Of a stretch of DNA of 64,000 bases, positions 33,075 through 43,483 are shown piece after piece; position 1 is the stretch's first letter; every line of letters begins with the position of its first letter. A model generated the notes under the pieces. That model worked only from the letters and a program-made list of their open reading frames with translations. It ran no database searches and was not told where the DNA came from. The stretch lies in NCBI GenBank assembly GCA_001599755.1, contig BCHX01000005.1:3158409-3222408 (forward strand), in the 5' to 3' direction. Made by a program: the position numbers and the translations under genes. Source of the DNA: Gliomastix tumulicola (lineage: Eukaryota > Ascomycota > Sordariomycetes > Hypocreales > Bionectriaceae).

Positions 33075-33769
33075 GATGGACAGGCTAGCAGCTGTGAGTG
33101 TTGCAGAGCGGTGGAAATAGCAGAAACAGGAGCAGATTTTGAAGACCAGCGACAGTTGGGTCGGAGAAAGAATGTAAAGAATATAATGGGAGGGAGCACG
33201 GGCGGGCAGGCAGGCCTTATAAGGCCCAACGGATTTGCCAGAATTGTCTTTTCTCCAGTTTTAAACAAAATGTAGCCAGTCGTGCAGCACCCTCGGTGAT
33301 GACACGTCGAGGCGCTTCATGCAGGTGGCTGTGGCTGTGTTGCCTTACGGTCCTGGCCTGGGCGAACCACAATCCCACGCACTACAAGTAGCAGTGGACT
33401 TGTACAGCTGGATCAACTTTGTGAGGAACGCATGTCGGCAGGACAAGGAGGGCAAGGCCTCCAGCCCGCTGTATAATCCTTCCCATCACTCCCCAGAATT
33501 GTCATTCAGCTTGTCCCCACTCATCGACAGCGCGCGATAGGTCCCCAAAATATTCTGTCCTGTGGAGTTGAAGTGAGATAAGTTGCTTGTGTCAATGTAA
33601 AGTGCCGTCTCTCGTCTGACTGGAGGTGTCTTATTGATATAAGAATGGGCAAGCATTCTTCTTGCTTTCCTCTCTCGTTTCTCTTTCTACCATTCTGGCC
33701 CTCGTGTTGCGCTTTCATATGCTCCCGCTGCTTTTATCCTACGCCATACTCGTACTACTATCACGTCCC
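33075..33769. promoter_or_regulatory. Divergent region upstream of the giant gene
   Basis: About 700 bases between the giant gene (minus) and a small membrane-protein gene (plus). No gene is seen. A short TTATATT-like motif on the minus strand near 33180 could serve the giant gene. Confidence 0.4.
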
Positions 33770-34127
33770 ATGGGCCTTTCCACAGAAGCCATCATCGCCA
33801 TTGTGGGCGTGCTCTGCACTGTCCCTCCCTGCGTCGCCATCTGCTGGCATTGCTACCGAAAACGAGCAATCGAGAGGTGGTTGCCCTTCTTCTCTTTTTT
33901 CTTCTTCTCCCTTCACCCCCTTCCCATGCTTGCTTCCCATTTTCCCGATACTAACACTTCTTCACAGTAGTCGTGCGAGCCGCTACTACCAACCTGGCTT
34001 CGTTGTGCTGGACTGGCCGTCATATCGCGCCGGTACCACACTCCGTCGCCCCGCCGCACACCCTGTCGTCGATCAGTGCCTCCTGGTTCCGGTCCCGCCA
34101 AGCTTAGACAGAAACGAGCGTCCATAA
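33770..34127 (+). CDS. Small single-pass membrane protein
   Basis: Proposed exons 33770-33876 and 33968-34127, giving 88 residues. The intron has an excellent 3' end (GATACTAACACTTCTTCACAG), but the only usable donor is the weak GTGGTT, which lowers confidence. The start MGLSTEAIIAIVGVLCTVPP is a hydrophobic helix followed by CYRKR, a positive-inside anchor. The tail is short, with SRASRYYQPGFVVLDWPSYR. Another ATG at 33719 in frame would add 17 hydrophobic residues. Small proteins beginning M.LS.E.I...V are common in filamentous fungi, but their role is unknown to me. The gene is divergent from the giant NLR-like gene. Confidence 0.5.
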
Positions 34128-34551
34128 CCGACCACATGAACGTCCGGATAGCATCCATTATACACCAGCACTTCTATATAATGGAGACATATGTCGCTGA
34201 CTGACGGAGCTGGCGGAGGGTACTGTGATGGTAGCTACGAGCTAAGCACGCCTGGCAGAAGGTGTTTGGATTGCAGGAGAGCGTTAGGTCATGAAGGCAT
34301 TGCATGTGCCCGCTAGCTGGATTAACACAGTCATGGGATTCGATAGATGTGCGATGAACAATGCACGTCTTTCTACGTTTTGGTGATTGTCGCCATCACC
34401 TGCCACAGATCAATTAAGCATTTGACTTTAGGCTGTCAACGAGGAAAGCATTGCCCCGTAGAGTGAAATGATAACGCCCAACAGCCCATACATTAGATTA
34501 TTTAGACGCTCAAGTGAACCTGTGGGGAGGTTTGAAATGGAATAAGGGATG
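34128..34551. other. Intergenic, between small membrane gene and HET relic
   Basis: About 420 bases with no gene; contains the 3' ends of the converging small membrane-protein gene and the HET relic. Confidence 0.35.
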
Positions 34552-36755
34552 TTAGCCCAGGATAACATGTCTCGCTTCATGTTCTTTTTTAGCATCCCAC
34601 CAGGCAGCATGCGCCTCGCCACAAGCTTTGCGGTATGATATGACTTCTACAGTCTTAACGAGGAGCACGAAGTAGTAATCTAGTGCATCTATTACACGTT
34701 AGTCTCGTTATTCACCACGATGTCGCTTGGATACTATCTTGCGTCTCACCTATATATGTACCGTCACCATGCCACGTCGACCAGCCTTTCGCAAAAGCTA
34801 CCAGCTCCACGACTCCTAAGCATGTGACATCTTAGTAGATCTCTTGGGCTGTCTGTAAATCTGGCAGCGCCAGGGAGAGAAAGGTCGTATCCCCTTCCTT
34901 GATGTGAATCCGTCGAAGAAACATGTCGTCCTGCAAAACGGATACCGTGCCCGTGAGATTCGAGGAAACCCGCGTGGTAGTGAAGCGCAGAAATGAATCC
35001 TGCCGGCTGAGTACAGGCTCGTCTGCCCAACTTAGAACTGGCACCGCATACTTGAACTTTTGCTCCGGGTCCGACTCATGTACGAAGAGTCCCACGGGTA
35101 TGTGTCCTGTCTGGAAGTAGTCGTGCGGATATACCTCCTTCTCATAGGGCTCTCTTGACCATCCTCCGAACACCGCGGATGAGTGCGCGGCATTGCTCTT
35201 GGCTTGGTGCCAGCCCACTTGGATCTTCCTCATATCTTCAGAGCGCGGAGAGTCCGTAGAAGACCATTCAGTCACAGGCTCTCGGAAGCCAAGCTTCTGA
35301 TCATGCACAAGCCAGGGAGGGACAAGCCGAAAATCGGCATCGAAAGGAAAGTTCACCCGTCCCTGCCACCCAAGCCACGACCAGCTAGGCAGCGGCCGTG
35401 CCCCTGGTGCAGGCGATACTGTCTGCCTCTTGATATCGCCAATCTCGCTGGTCCAGGCGAAGTGCACTTCGAAGAAGAACTCCGACAGCCCATACATGAG
35501 CCCTCCGGGTTGTACTCGATGCAGCATCGCATGTATGCCTGCAAATGCCCTCAGCGCATCCTCCTGCATCGTGAAACTTTTCCCGTTGTAGGTGGCCATC
35601 ATATGTGCATATTCCCAAACACTCGGGACAAGTTTCATCGACTGACGCAGACTCGCACCGAGAGCCCAGTTCTCGTCTTCTTCAGGGAGAACGCGGAGGT
35701 ATTCCGTCCACTTGGCACATTGGCAGTGCCACTCGAGTAGACGATCGCGGAAAACCAGACGGCGGCGTGACGACAGCCATTCTTGGAAGGTCCAGCCGCG
35801 TTGATCATACGAGTATTCGGTTGTGATATACGGGTCGATGGGCTTCTCGATCAGACTGTAGCCTTCCGCCAGGGGGTATACGTCCATCTCAATGTGTCTG
35901 GGCTGAGAGATGCCTCTGATGCCGCGTAAGCCATACTCAGCTCCGTGTCCAGCGGCAGCCACGATGCAGAATACTGCGCCGGCGTAGATGAGGTTCATCT
36001 TGTCCAGGTTCCTCCCGAGGCTCTCCGCGTCGTCCTGGACTATACAGAGCGTATCAACCCAAAGATATGTCTCCCCCGCTGCTTTGACCAAGTCGATAGC
36101 GTTGCGGATTGTCTCTGGCAACTGCGTCGCGAATAGGGGCGACTTCAGTGCGCCCGGTTGCTGGAGCTCGTGGAGAGCGGCCTTGACGGTCTTGAAATTA
36201 CGTCCGAGACCCCAAGTGTAGGAGAGCGCCAGTATCGTATCTCTCCGCTTTCGGGCACAGCCACGATGCAGTCCTGCAGAGTGTCAATCAACCACTCTGG
36301 CCGGGCGATACGGACGCCCTCAAGCCAGGCTGGCTCTCGACATTGAGCCCCGTGTTGATACAAGCATCGGGAGACCCATTCATATACCGTGTCGAGACGT
36401 ATCCAGTGCGCGTCTGGCAGGACCGCTCTGCCACGATAACCATCGGTGTCGGGCGGCGATGCCAGATCGGCCAAGGTGGTCGAGATCTGGTCATTCAGTA
36501 GACTTCCCTCTGGAGCCTCTTCCTTCACCAGGCAAAGCGGTAGCCCGCTTCCACCTGCCGTCTTTTTAGCAGCCAACAGGCGATCAGGAAAGTCCTCAAG
36601 TGGCTGGCCAAGGCGACAGCTCGGGGAAGTGACTCCGCATGAAGACAGTCTTGGCTGGGTACCGTCGACGCTAGGCCTAAGATTTCTTCGTCATGCTCGT
36701 CGAACCTAACCGAGGAGACCTCAATGATGGTTGAACAAACGTCACAGGTCATCAT
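34552..36755 (-). pseudogene. HET-domain (heterokaryon incompatibility) gene, disrupted
   Basis: A HET gene broken in several places. An N-terminal frame (about 36690 to 36241) ends ARPEWLIDTLQDCIVAVPES. The diagnostic (Y)LALSYTWG motif continues only after a one-base deletion at about 36232, where TACTGG stands for expected TACCTGG. The second frame (36231-34832) is a long HET body: QLPETIRNAIDLVKAAGE, YLWVDTLCIVQDDAE, YAGAVFCIVAAAGHG and YDQRGWTFQEWLSSRRRLVF. It meets a stop at 34832, yet coding resemblance continues in shifted frame (VVELVAFAKGWSTWHGDG, to 34750). A normal 61-nt intron (GTGAGA, GACTAACG, AATAG) then leads to a last exon 34688-34552 with the classical HET tail SYRKACGEAHAAWWDA and VILG before TAA. 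HET proteins trigger cell death on non-self contact; this copy looks inactivated. The start near 36755 (MMTCDVCSTI) is in yet another frame and uncertain. Confidence 0.8.
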
Positions 36756-37680
36756 CAGATTGCTGTAAGATATGACAGCCAGATTGAAGGTCCTTCCACT
36801 CTGTGTGAGCGGGGGCGACTAGGTGAAGCAAACGGCTCAGGAGGGGTGTCGCGGCTGAGGGCTGGACGGAGGGTGTGAGGGGGTAGTCAGTCCTTGCAAT
36901 ATCTTACAGTGCTGCGTGGTGATTAAATGGAAGGCTGCCAAACGTGTCACGGGAATTATCACGTGAATTCATTCGTGTCAAGCACTCCAAGGTTGGAGGA
37001 ACGCTCTGTACTGTAGGCTTCGTCAGAGGCAGTACTACTGAAAGAGTTGCTCTTCACAATCTGACCATGGAACCACCGAGACCTTTGGCCCCCACGGTTC
37101 TACGTTGCCCAACTAATTAGGCCCCTCGGTTGGCCGAGCCGGCCCAACATCTCCCCGGGGTAGTTGTGACGTGTACCAATAGGGGTGGTTACTATGATTA
37201 TTATTATTCTTATAGAAGGAGATGGTACATCCCTGCCCGCAAAACAAGGCATCCAGGCGAGTCTCACGGTCGCACAAGATGCCCGTCGGCGACGACCACT
37301 TCCGTATGAGGGTGTGAGGGCTCGAAAGTTCCCCGCATATGGAACAACTCCGTGCAAGACAGTGAGTAAGTGAGTGTTCAAAAGTTCCCCGCATACCCAA
37401 TCACACGGTAAGGCAACCATAAGGCGAGATAAGGCAACTTGCTGTGTCTGCAAAGGAGTGCCAACGTACAGTCTGCTGACCACTGGTCCGGTCATGGTAG
37501 CCCAATATGCCAATATCTGGGCCCAGCATCCCCGCCCGTGGGAAAGGGCAGCATGAGAAATGCCATCCCAAGGAGCGCACCAACGCATGAGTATTACTCC
37601 TACATACTTCCGTCGCGCGGAGCGGGCCCATGCTCGTAGATGGATACAACTAACGCTACGGATTAAGTCGCACTGTCACG
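36756..37680. other. Intergenic, with paired AAAGTTCCCCGCATA repeats
   Basis: No gene supported. Holds two perfect 15-base direct copies of AAAGTTCCCCGCATA at 37325-37339 and 37381-37395, about 56 bases apart, and the upstream region of the Clr5 gene. Confidence 0.5.
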
Positions 37681-39710
37681 ATGCTCAACTCCAGACAAGA
37701 CACAGGTGATGCCAGCTCCGGGCCTGTGGAGGAGATAGTAGGCCTGACAACGGAGGAGTCAGCGCAATTGAGCGCGCCGTCAGCACGTAAAAAATATGCC
37801 TCGCCAGCGGATTGGGAGCGGCACAAGGAGAAGATTCGCCAGCTGTACCTAGATGAGAACCAGCCTTTGAGGGAAGTGATGGCTGCCATGGGTCGAGATG
37901 ATGGACATTTCGGCAGGTATGTCTAAGTAAAAACGAGAGAGTCCTTTCTTTGGCACTCGCTAAAAGTCGCACCAGCATCAAGCAGTATAAGAACAAGCTG
38001 CGAGAGTGGGAGTTCGACACGAAGTACAAAAGACACCAGCCATCTCGGAAGAGAAATCCCAGACGTCCTGGGCGGCCATCTGCAGCAGCGAGCCGGGCGC
38101 AAGCTTCTCGAGTGAATCACCCTCTCTCTCAAGCTCCCGACATTGAACAGGCCGGCAATCGTCTTCCTCTCGCCCCTGATGCTGAGATTGCCGACATTGA
38201 TCTTTCTGCGGCTCTCGAGGCTAGTGCTGCCGTCGACCAAGTCTTCCAACCTGCCGATGCAGGATACTCTGACTTCCAGCTACTGCAGCCGTCCGATTTG
38301 GAATATTTCGACTACCAGCTATTCCAGCCCGCTGAGACCGGGTCTGTCGACTACCAGCTACTCCAATCTGCTGATGCAGGATCCTGCGACTTCCAGCTTT
38401 TCGAAGCTGCCGATGCGCTGCCTTCCGACTACCAACTGTTCCAGGCTGCATCAGCAGGGTCCTCCGACTTCCAACTCTTCCAGCCCGCTGATCCGGGGCC
38501 CTTTGAGTGCCAGCTTACCCAACCTGTTGGTGCAGACGCCTCCGACCACCAGCTTTTCGAGCCTGCCGATGCAGGGCGCATCAGTAGCCACGGCACTACG
38601 CGCCAGGCCTCAGCAGACAAAGAGGAGAATTGGCGGCGTTCTCCCCTTGTCAGAACCTCCCTCGCCGTCGGCATACGATCCGGCCGATCAGCCACGCCGC
38701 CAATATCAATCGCGGAACGCATCTTCTCACTGGCGCAACGGCACATTGAGACATCCTTCACGTACGGCTTCTGGAAGCTGGACAGCAAGAATGCCTGCAC
38801 GAGCATGACATGCACCAGCGAGGAGATGGACCTCCCCGAGACGTATTTCGATCATGTCCGTTCAGCTGTCTTGCTCTTCCAGCAGGGGGCGATAATCGAG
38901 GCGCAGCACGTCGTGTCCAAGGCGTTCGCTTTGGTCAAGCCCATTCTCAAAAGCGGCAATGTTCGCGCCCTCAACTTCTTCTGGACCTCCGTGGTATTCC
39001 TCATTCAGTTTGACCATGCAAGCATCGTCGTCAATCTGATCAGGTTTATCTACGAGATGGCCAAGATCCTACTCCATCCTGAGCATCCCGTCGTGCAGAT
39101 GTTCAGGCTTCTGACACGTACAAATGTGTTGGAGCTCGAAGCTCTCGTGCACAACACGTGGCAGATCACCGCCGATTCCTTCCAGAAGCAACTGCCCAAG
39201 CTTCATCCAGAATACGTCCGCCACCAGTGCGATCTCATCTACCGGATGTACGGCACAAGGGATGTCGCCACCGCCGAGCGACGCCTCCAGCAGCTCCTCA
39301 AGGAGTGCGAGGACGCGCCGCAGACACCAGAGCTCAGTCACATGACGGTCCTCAACGCACTCGGGTACAACTTCATGAACTCGAAGGACTGGGTGCAGGC
39401 CGTCAACATCGGCCAGAAGCTGGAGGAGCGCGCCCAGCTCGCGCAGGACATCGAACTGCTCGTCTACCAGATTGGGGGCATGGAGATCCAGGGGCGGGCC
39501 TTCAACAAGCTGAAGCTGTTCATGCCGGCGGTGAAGTGCATGAGGCAGGCGACGCCGTTGATTGCGAAGCAATGGGGCGTTGACGATCCGTGGCGCATCG
39601 AGCTCATGATTTTGCAGCAGACTTGGCTGCGAGAGAACGGCGAAATCAAGGCGGCGGATGAACTGAAGGCAGAAATCAGCAGTATCACAGAGAGGATCAA
39701 CACGGACTAG
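37681..39710 (+). CDS. Clr5-domain protein with 13-residue tandem repeats and helical C-terminal half
   Basis: Two exons, 37681-37916 and 37976-39710, giving 656 residues. The 59-nt intron (GTATGT, CGCTAAAAG, ACCAG) splits the Clr5 domain and joins as HFG|SIKQYKNKLREWEF; the Clr5 region is residues about 37-100 (KKYASPADWERHKEKIRQLY at its start). A basic linker (SRKRNPRRPGRP) follows, then nine 13-residue units (see repeat entry). The C-terminal half (about 330-656) is all-helical and TPR-like: AVLLFQQGAIIEAQHVVSKAFALV and VLNALGYNFMNSKDWVQAVN. Clr5 was named after a fission yeast silencing factor, and fungal Clr5 proteins are presumed DNA-binding or nuclear regulators, many with TPR-like tails; none of that is shown here. 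ATG at 37681 is the first in frame. Confidence 0.8.
38232..38582 (+). repeat. 39-bp coding minisatellite (nine 13-residue units)
   Basis: Nine consecutive 39-base units inside the Clr5 gene encode variations of D(F/Y)QLFQPADAGS-x, for example DYQLFQPAETGSV, DYQLLQSADAGSC and DFQLFQPADPGPF. Period and frame are strictly kept while units differ from one another, so the array is diverged rather than freshly amplified. Confidence 0.9.
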
Positions 39711-40414
39711 GTAGGATGTACAGAGCTCACCGCATGTAGCTGGAGCGACAGTGCCCAGAATGTTTACTGAGACCATTGTAACATAAATAGTAACGAGAAT
39801 ATGAATATGCAAAGTTCCTGACCTCGCCTCTCTCTGGGTGACTGTACCGTTGCACTCATTGGATTTGGATACTGTTGCTGCTAAATCAGCTGTTCAACAT
39901 GTTTTGACGCCCAAAGGTCCTGCCACCTGCCTCGGGCGCACACGAAAAGATCCGACCAAAGTTCCCCCCCTGGTCCTGATTTTCATTGGGTGTCACGTCA
40001 ACGCATCATTTTCAAGGGGAGAGACCTGGACTAGGAGATGGCCCAATCAGCGAATCTCGCCGATCCCAGGGTCTGCTCAACTCCGTGAAAACGACAGCAC
40101 ATGTGCCACCTATATATTACCGACCGACAGCCTTAAAATCACAACTCGATAAGAGTCGCAGATGACTGCTACAGGCAGACGTTATCACACCAGGGGAAAG
40201 TTCCAGCAGTCATACCTGTCTCCCGAAGATCCCTTACACCACTGCAGCGCAGCTTCACGCATTATTGAAGGCAGACGTGAGAGTGGCGGTGTTCAGTTTC
40301 AATCCATTGTAGCTGCATTGACGCTATATATATTCTGCATGATGCCCATCAATTCCGGCTACCGTCGGGTCGAAATCTGACAATCGTGCTAAGCTTACCT
40401 CCTCCACCAAAACC
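39711..40414. other. Intergenic upstream of small membrane gene
   Basis: No gene supported. A TATATATT element near 40325 lies about 85 bases before the next ATG and may be its TATA box. AAAGTTCC motifs occur at 39958 and 40198. Confidence 0.4.
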
Positions 40415-40843
40415 ATGGCTCTATCAATCGACTTCATCGTTAGCTTGGTCTTGAACCTCATCAGCCTCTCCATCAGCCTCATCACCATCTGGCAGACTCG
40501 CAAAATACAAGCCATGAAGCAACGTGGTAAGTCGATTCCAACACAGACAGGGCTACATCCATTCGGAATAATCCTAACCAGAATGCTGCAATAATTATTA
40601 GCACAGAATCCCTCCTCGCAGGATCTCGAAGCGAATAGGTCCGCACAAGTCGTCGCTAGAATCACCGAAAGAACGCCGACCATTTCCAGAGAGAGGGAAG
40701 ACAGGTCGAAGTATTCACCCTTCAGTGCCCACCATCCAGCGAGGCCGCCCAGAGCTATCATCAAAGAAGAGATTGGACGATTCAGACTCGGACGGTCTAG
40801 TCAAGATGCACTGGAGCTAAACGACTGGCGCCTTCTAAGGTGA
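40415..40843 (+). CDS. Small membrane-anchored protein
   Basis: Two exons, 40415-40526 and 40602-40843, giving 117 residues. The 75-nt intron (GTAAGT, ATCCTAACC, TTATTAG) splices in phase 1. The N terminus MALSIDFIVSLVLNLISLSI and following ITIWQTRKIQAMKQR form one membrane helix with a basic flank, and the remaining 80 residues are polar and charged (ITERTPTISREREDRSK, PRAIIKEEIGRFRLG). No domain is recognised. It lies downstream of the Clr5 gene on the same strand. The plan, a short N-terminal helix and a disordered basic tail, parallels the gene at 33770. Confidence 0.65.
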
Positions 40844-41106
40844 TTCAGCCAGTACGTTCATGACAGAAGCCTGCGCGGCCCTGCAGCGTTACGATTCCCA
40901 CGATTACGAGCATGATTTTTATTATCGGTAGCCTTCAGTTCATTAGCATAGCCCCTGCAAGTTCGACGAAGATGATTGACTCGAGTACGTTCTACATTCT
41001 ATTTGCGACTTTCTACCTTCAACATCAAAGCCTGAGTAGTGCAGTAGCAGCCATATGTGCAGGTCAGATCGATCAAAGCTGCATCCCCTGAAGGAGTAAA
41101 TTGACA

Positions 41107-42744
41107 TTATTGTGAATATTGCAACGATACATCAGCCGCCCTCCAGCCGTCCATCAAGGCGCCGTGAACCATTGCAAAATGATCTGGGGAGCAATGCTCG
41201 CCAGCAAACCTCAGAACACCGCCGCCTTCGTTTACCATGGGCTTCTGGAGGGCCTCTCTGTGCCTAACCTCAGACAGACCAGTGATCATGTGGCTGTAGC
41301 CACCCCTCGAGTAAGGGTCTTGTGCCCACCTCGTGACATGCACGGCATCTGGCTTTGGCGGCTCAATGCCAAACCACTGGGTAAGAGTTCGGTGAAACAA
41401 TCCGCTAATGTCATCGTCCTCCATTGCTTCGACTTTGGCAGCAGCCCCACAGGAGACAAAGGCGCAGAGGGCAGGTTGGCCTGTCAAGGTGTGAAGGTTC
41501 ATGATGGGCATTCGATATGCATCGGGAGACACAGAGCCGTTGCGGCTGATACCGATGCCGCCCAGCTCCGAGGTCAAGCCGAGAAGCACATCAGGACTGC
41601 TGTCCTTGCCGTGGGTCTCCATTGCAATGATTCCATCCTTGATGACAGAGCTATAAGGTTCATCGATCCACCAAGGTTTAGAGTAGACTGCAAATATCTT
41701 GTCCAGTGTGCCAAAGCCAAGACAGTCTATCGCCTCTTGCTTGTCGGGTGGTAAGCTCGGCAAGAACAGTGCGTCCTTGCCACTGTCTTTCAGCACGCCC
41801 AAGGGCGTAGTGCACACAACCTCTTTCGCAGTGAACTTTCCTCGACTTGTTTCGATGACGATTGGGTTACTGGTCCAGTCGATCCGCGTCACAGCAGTGT
41901 CCAGCACTATTGCGCCAGCCTCTTCCAGCGGCTTAGCAATTTCATTGATAATCGCGACGTATCCGTCCTGGACAAAGGCATGTGCGCCATCAAAGTCGTC
42001 CACTGCGTATTCCAAGAGTCCTAGGCCAGGCTTGCTTTCGGGACGTCCCGGTTCCATGGTGTTTGCAAGAAGCGGAGCAGCCTCCATACTCTCGATGCCT
42101 TGGAACAACGCGCCCAATGTCCGATGGTATTCTTCTGGCACACGTTCAAACGCCTCTTGGAAAGCCTTTGCGTTGACCAGCGCTTGCATGACGGACTTGT
42201 GCTTTGCTGCATCTGCCGGGCTTGTAGCAGCAAGATATTGCACCTCGTTGGTGGCGTTCTGGATGCACGACACGATCAGCGCCGCCATATGAGCAGGAAT
42301 TAATAGGCCGCTCTTGGGGTTTGTGCTCGTGACCGCCGTTGCAGGGTGTGTCGGGTGCGCGGTTTGATCCAAGCTGGATTCCTTCAAGGCGTTTTCGTTG
42401 ATTCTGCCATTCTTCCCATGTGGTGCTTGGAACAAGACAGACCCTTTCATTGGTCTGTATCGCTTATTCGGAAGTATGTCCATGAGCGGATTTGGTCGCT
42501 CAGCATTGCCGATTCCGTGGATCCAATTCGCGCCAGTGTCCAATCGGCAGTCTTGGACATGGACAGATGCGATACGGCCACCGATGCGATCTCGTGCCTC
42601 TAACACCAGTAGTCGATTGGTATCACTCGCAGTGTGGTTTGTCTGGAGCAGTCGGGATGCACATGCGAGCCCCGCGATACCGGCACCAATAACGATCGTG
42701 TCATAGTGTGCCATGCTTCCGGCTCTGGCCCCGTCGACTGCCAT
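41107..42744 (-). CDS. Flavin-containing amine oxidase (polyamine oxidase type)
   Basis: Single exon, 545 residues. The dinucleotide-binding motif YDTIVIGAGIAGLACASRL lies at residues 14-32, followed by LLVLEARDRIGGRI and TGANWIHGIG, all typical of FAD amine oxidases. Further on are GFGTLDKIFAVYSKPWW, with the lysine that orients flavin N5 in polyamine/monoamine oxidases, and near the C terminus GGYSHMITG and LRFAGEHCSPDHFAMVHGAL, the second FAD-contacting segment. It would oxidise a secondary or primary amine, giving an aldehyde and hydrogen peroxide. The substrate (spermine/spermidine, acetylated forms or another amine) is not decidable. A peroxisomal signal is not evident at the end (SLQYSQ). 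Start at 42744; a second ATG at 42714 gives MAHYDTIV. Confidence 0.9.
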   Translation of the reverse strand: MAVDGARAGSMAHYDTIVIGAGIAGLACASRLLQTNHTASDTNRLLVLEARDRIGGRIASVHVQDCRLDTGANWIHGIGNAERPNPLMDILPNKRYRPMKGSVLFQAPHGKNGRINENALKESSLDQTAHPTHPATAVTSTNPKSGLLIPAHMAALIVSCIQNATNEVQYLAATSPADAAKHKSVMQALVNAKAFQEAFERVPEEYHRTLGALFQGIESMEAAPLLANTMEPGRPESKPGLGLLEYAVDDFDGAHAFVQDGYVAIINEIAKPLEEAGAIVLDTAVTRIDWTSNPIVIETSRGKFTAKEVVCTTPLGVLKDSGKDALFLPSLPPDKQEAIDCLGFGTLDKIFAVYSKPWWIDEPYSSVIKDGIIAMETHGKDSSPDVLLGLTSELGGIGISRNGSVSPDAYRMPIMNLHTLTGQPALCAFVSCGAAAKVEAMEDDDISGLFHRTLTQWFGIEPPKPDAVHVTRWAQDPYSRGGYSHMITGLSEVRHREALQKPMVNEGGGVLRFAGEHCSPDHFAMVHGALMDGWRAADVSLQYSQ

Positions 42745-43483
42745 GGCTGAGAAGCTTTTTTGTGATGCATCTTCGACTGTCGTGGGAGAGTTGACGAGCC
42801 ATGTCGATTTTTATAAGGATTTATTCAGGCTTCGGACAAGCTAGCGACATCGGAGGAGCAGGCGGGATCGGCGACTTCTCGGAGAAGCAGATGATGCAAA
42901 ATTTTCCCCATACAGAGCCAGGAATGGAAGGTTTAGCACAAGCATTGGAGCAGTGCGTGCGCTGACCGGGTAAGAAATTGATGTGCGGAGTAGTAGAAGC
43001 TGTGGTTGTGAGCATAGGTAATTTTCCGGTCAACTGTTCAGCTGGGGCAGTCCAGCGGAAAGCATGCGTGGAACTTTGCTAGCGGAGGGTACTTATTATG
43101 CCATAGCTACCCGTAGGACCGTACGACCGGCGATAATTGTTCAAACGTGAGCACCTCGTGCATATTGTACGGGCTTATGTGGATCAACACCGCCATGTGA
43201 ACAGTCAGACCACAGCGTTCTGGCGGGCGAGAAAGCCTTCACTTTGCTTTACATCGTACAACGCGATATTGCGTGTGATTCTTCTCGTGACACGAAAACA
43301 AAATTGCTTGAACACTACCCTGCGGCCTCGATGATGGATTATTCGAATGGTCGTGGAAGCTTGCCTGGCCGGGCACTCCCAGCCTGCACATGCGGTAGTT
43401 TATCAATCACCACTACGGAGACGAAGGACATGTTGACTAGAGCACCAACGAAGTAATTTGACAAAGGGCCATCATCGTCACAA
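42745..43483. other. Intergenic upstream of the amine oxidase
   Basis: No gene supported; only short frames. Holds the amine oxidase promoter and an inverted AAAGTTCC at 43070-43077. Confidence 0.35.

Noticed and set aside
40324..40764. A 146-codon minus-strand hydrophobic frame
   Set aside because: It lies over the plus-strand two-exon gene at 40415, whose splice signals and membrane-helix start are better supported.
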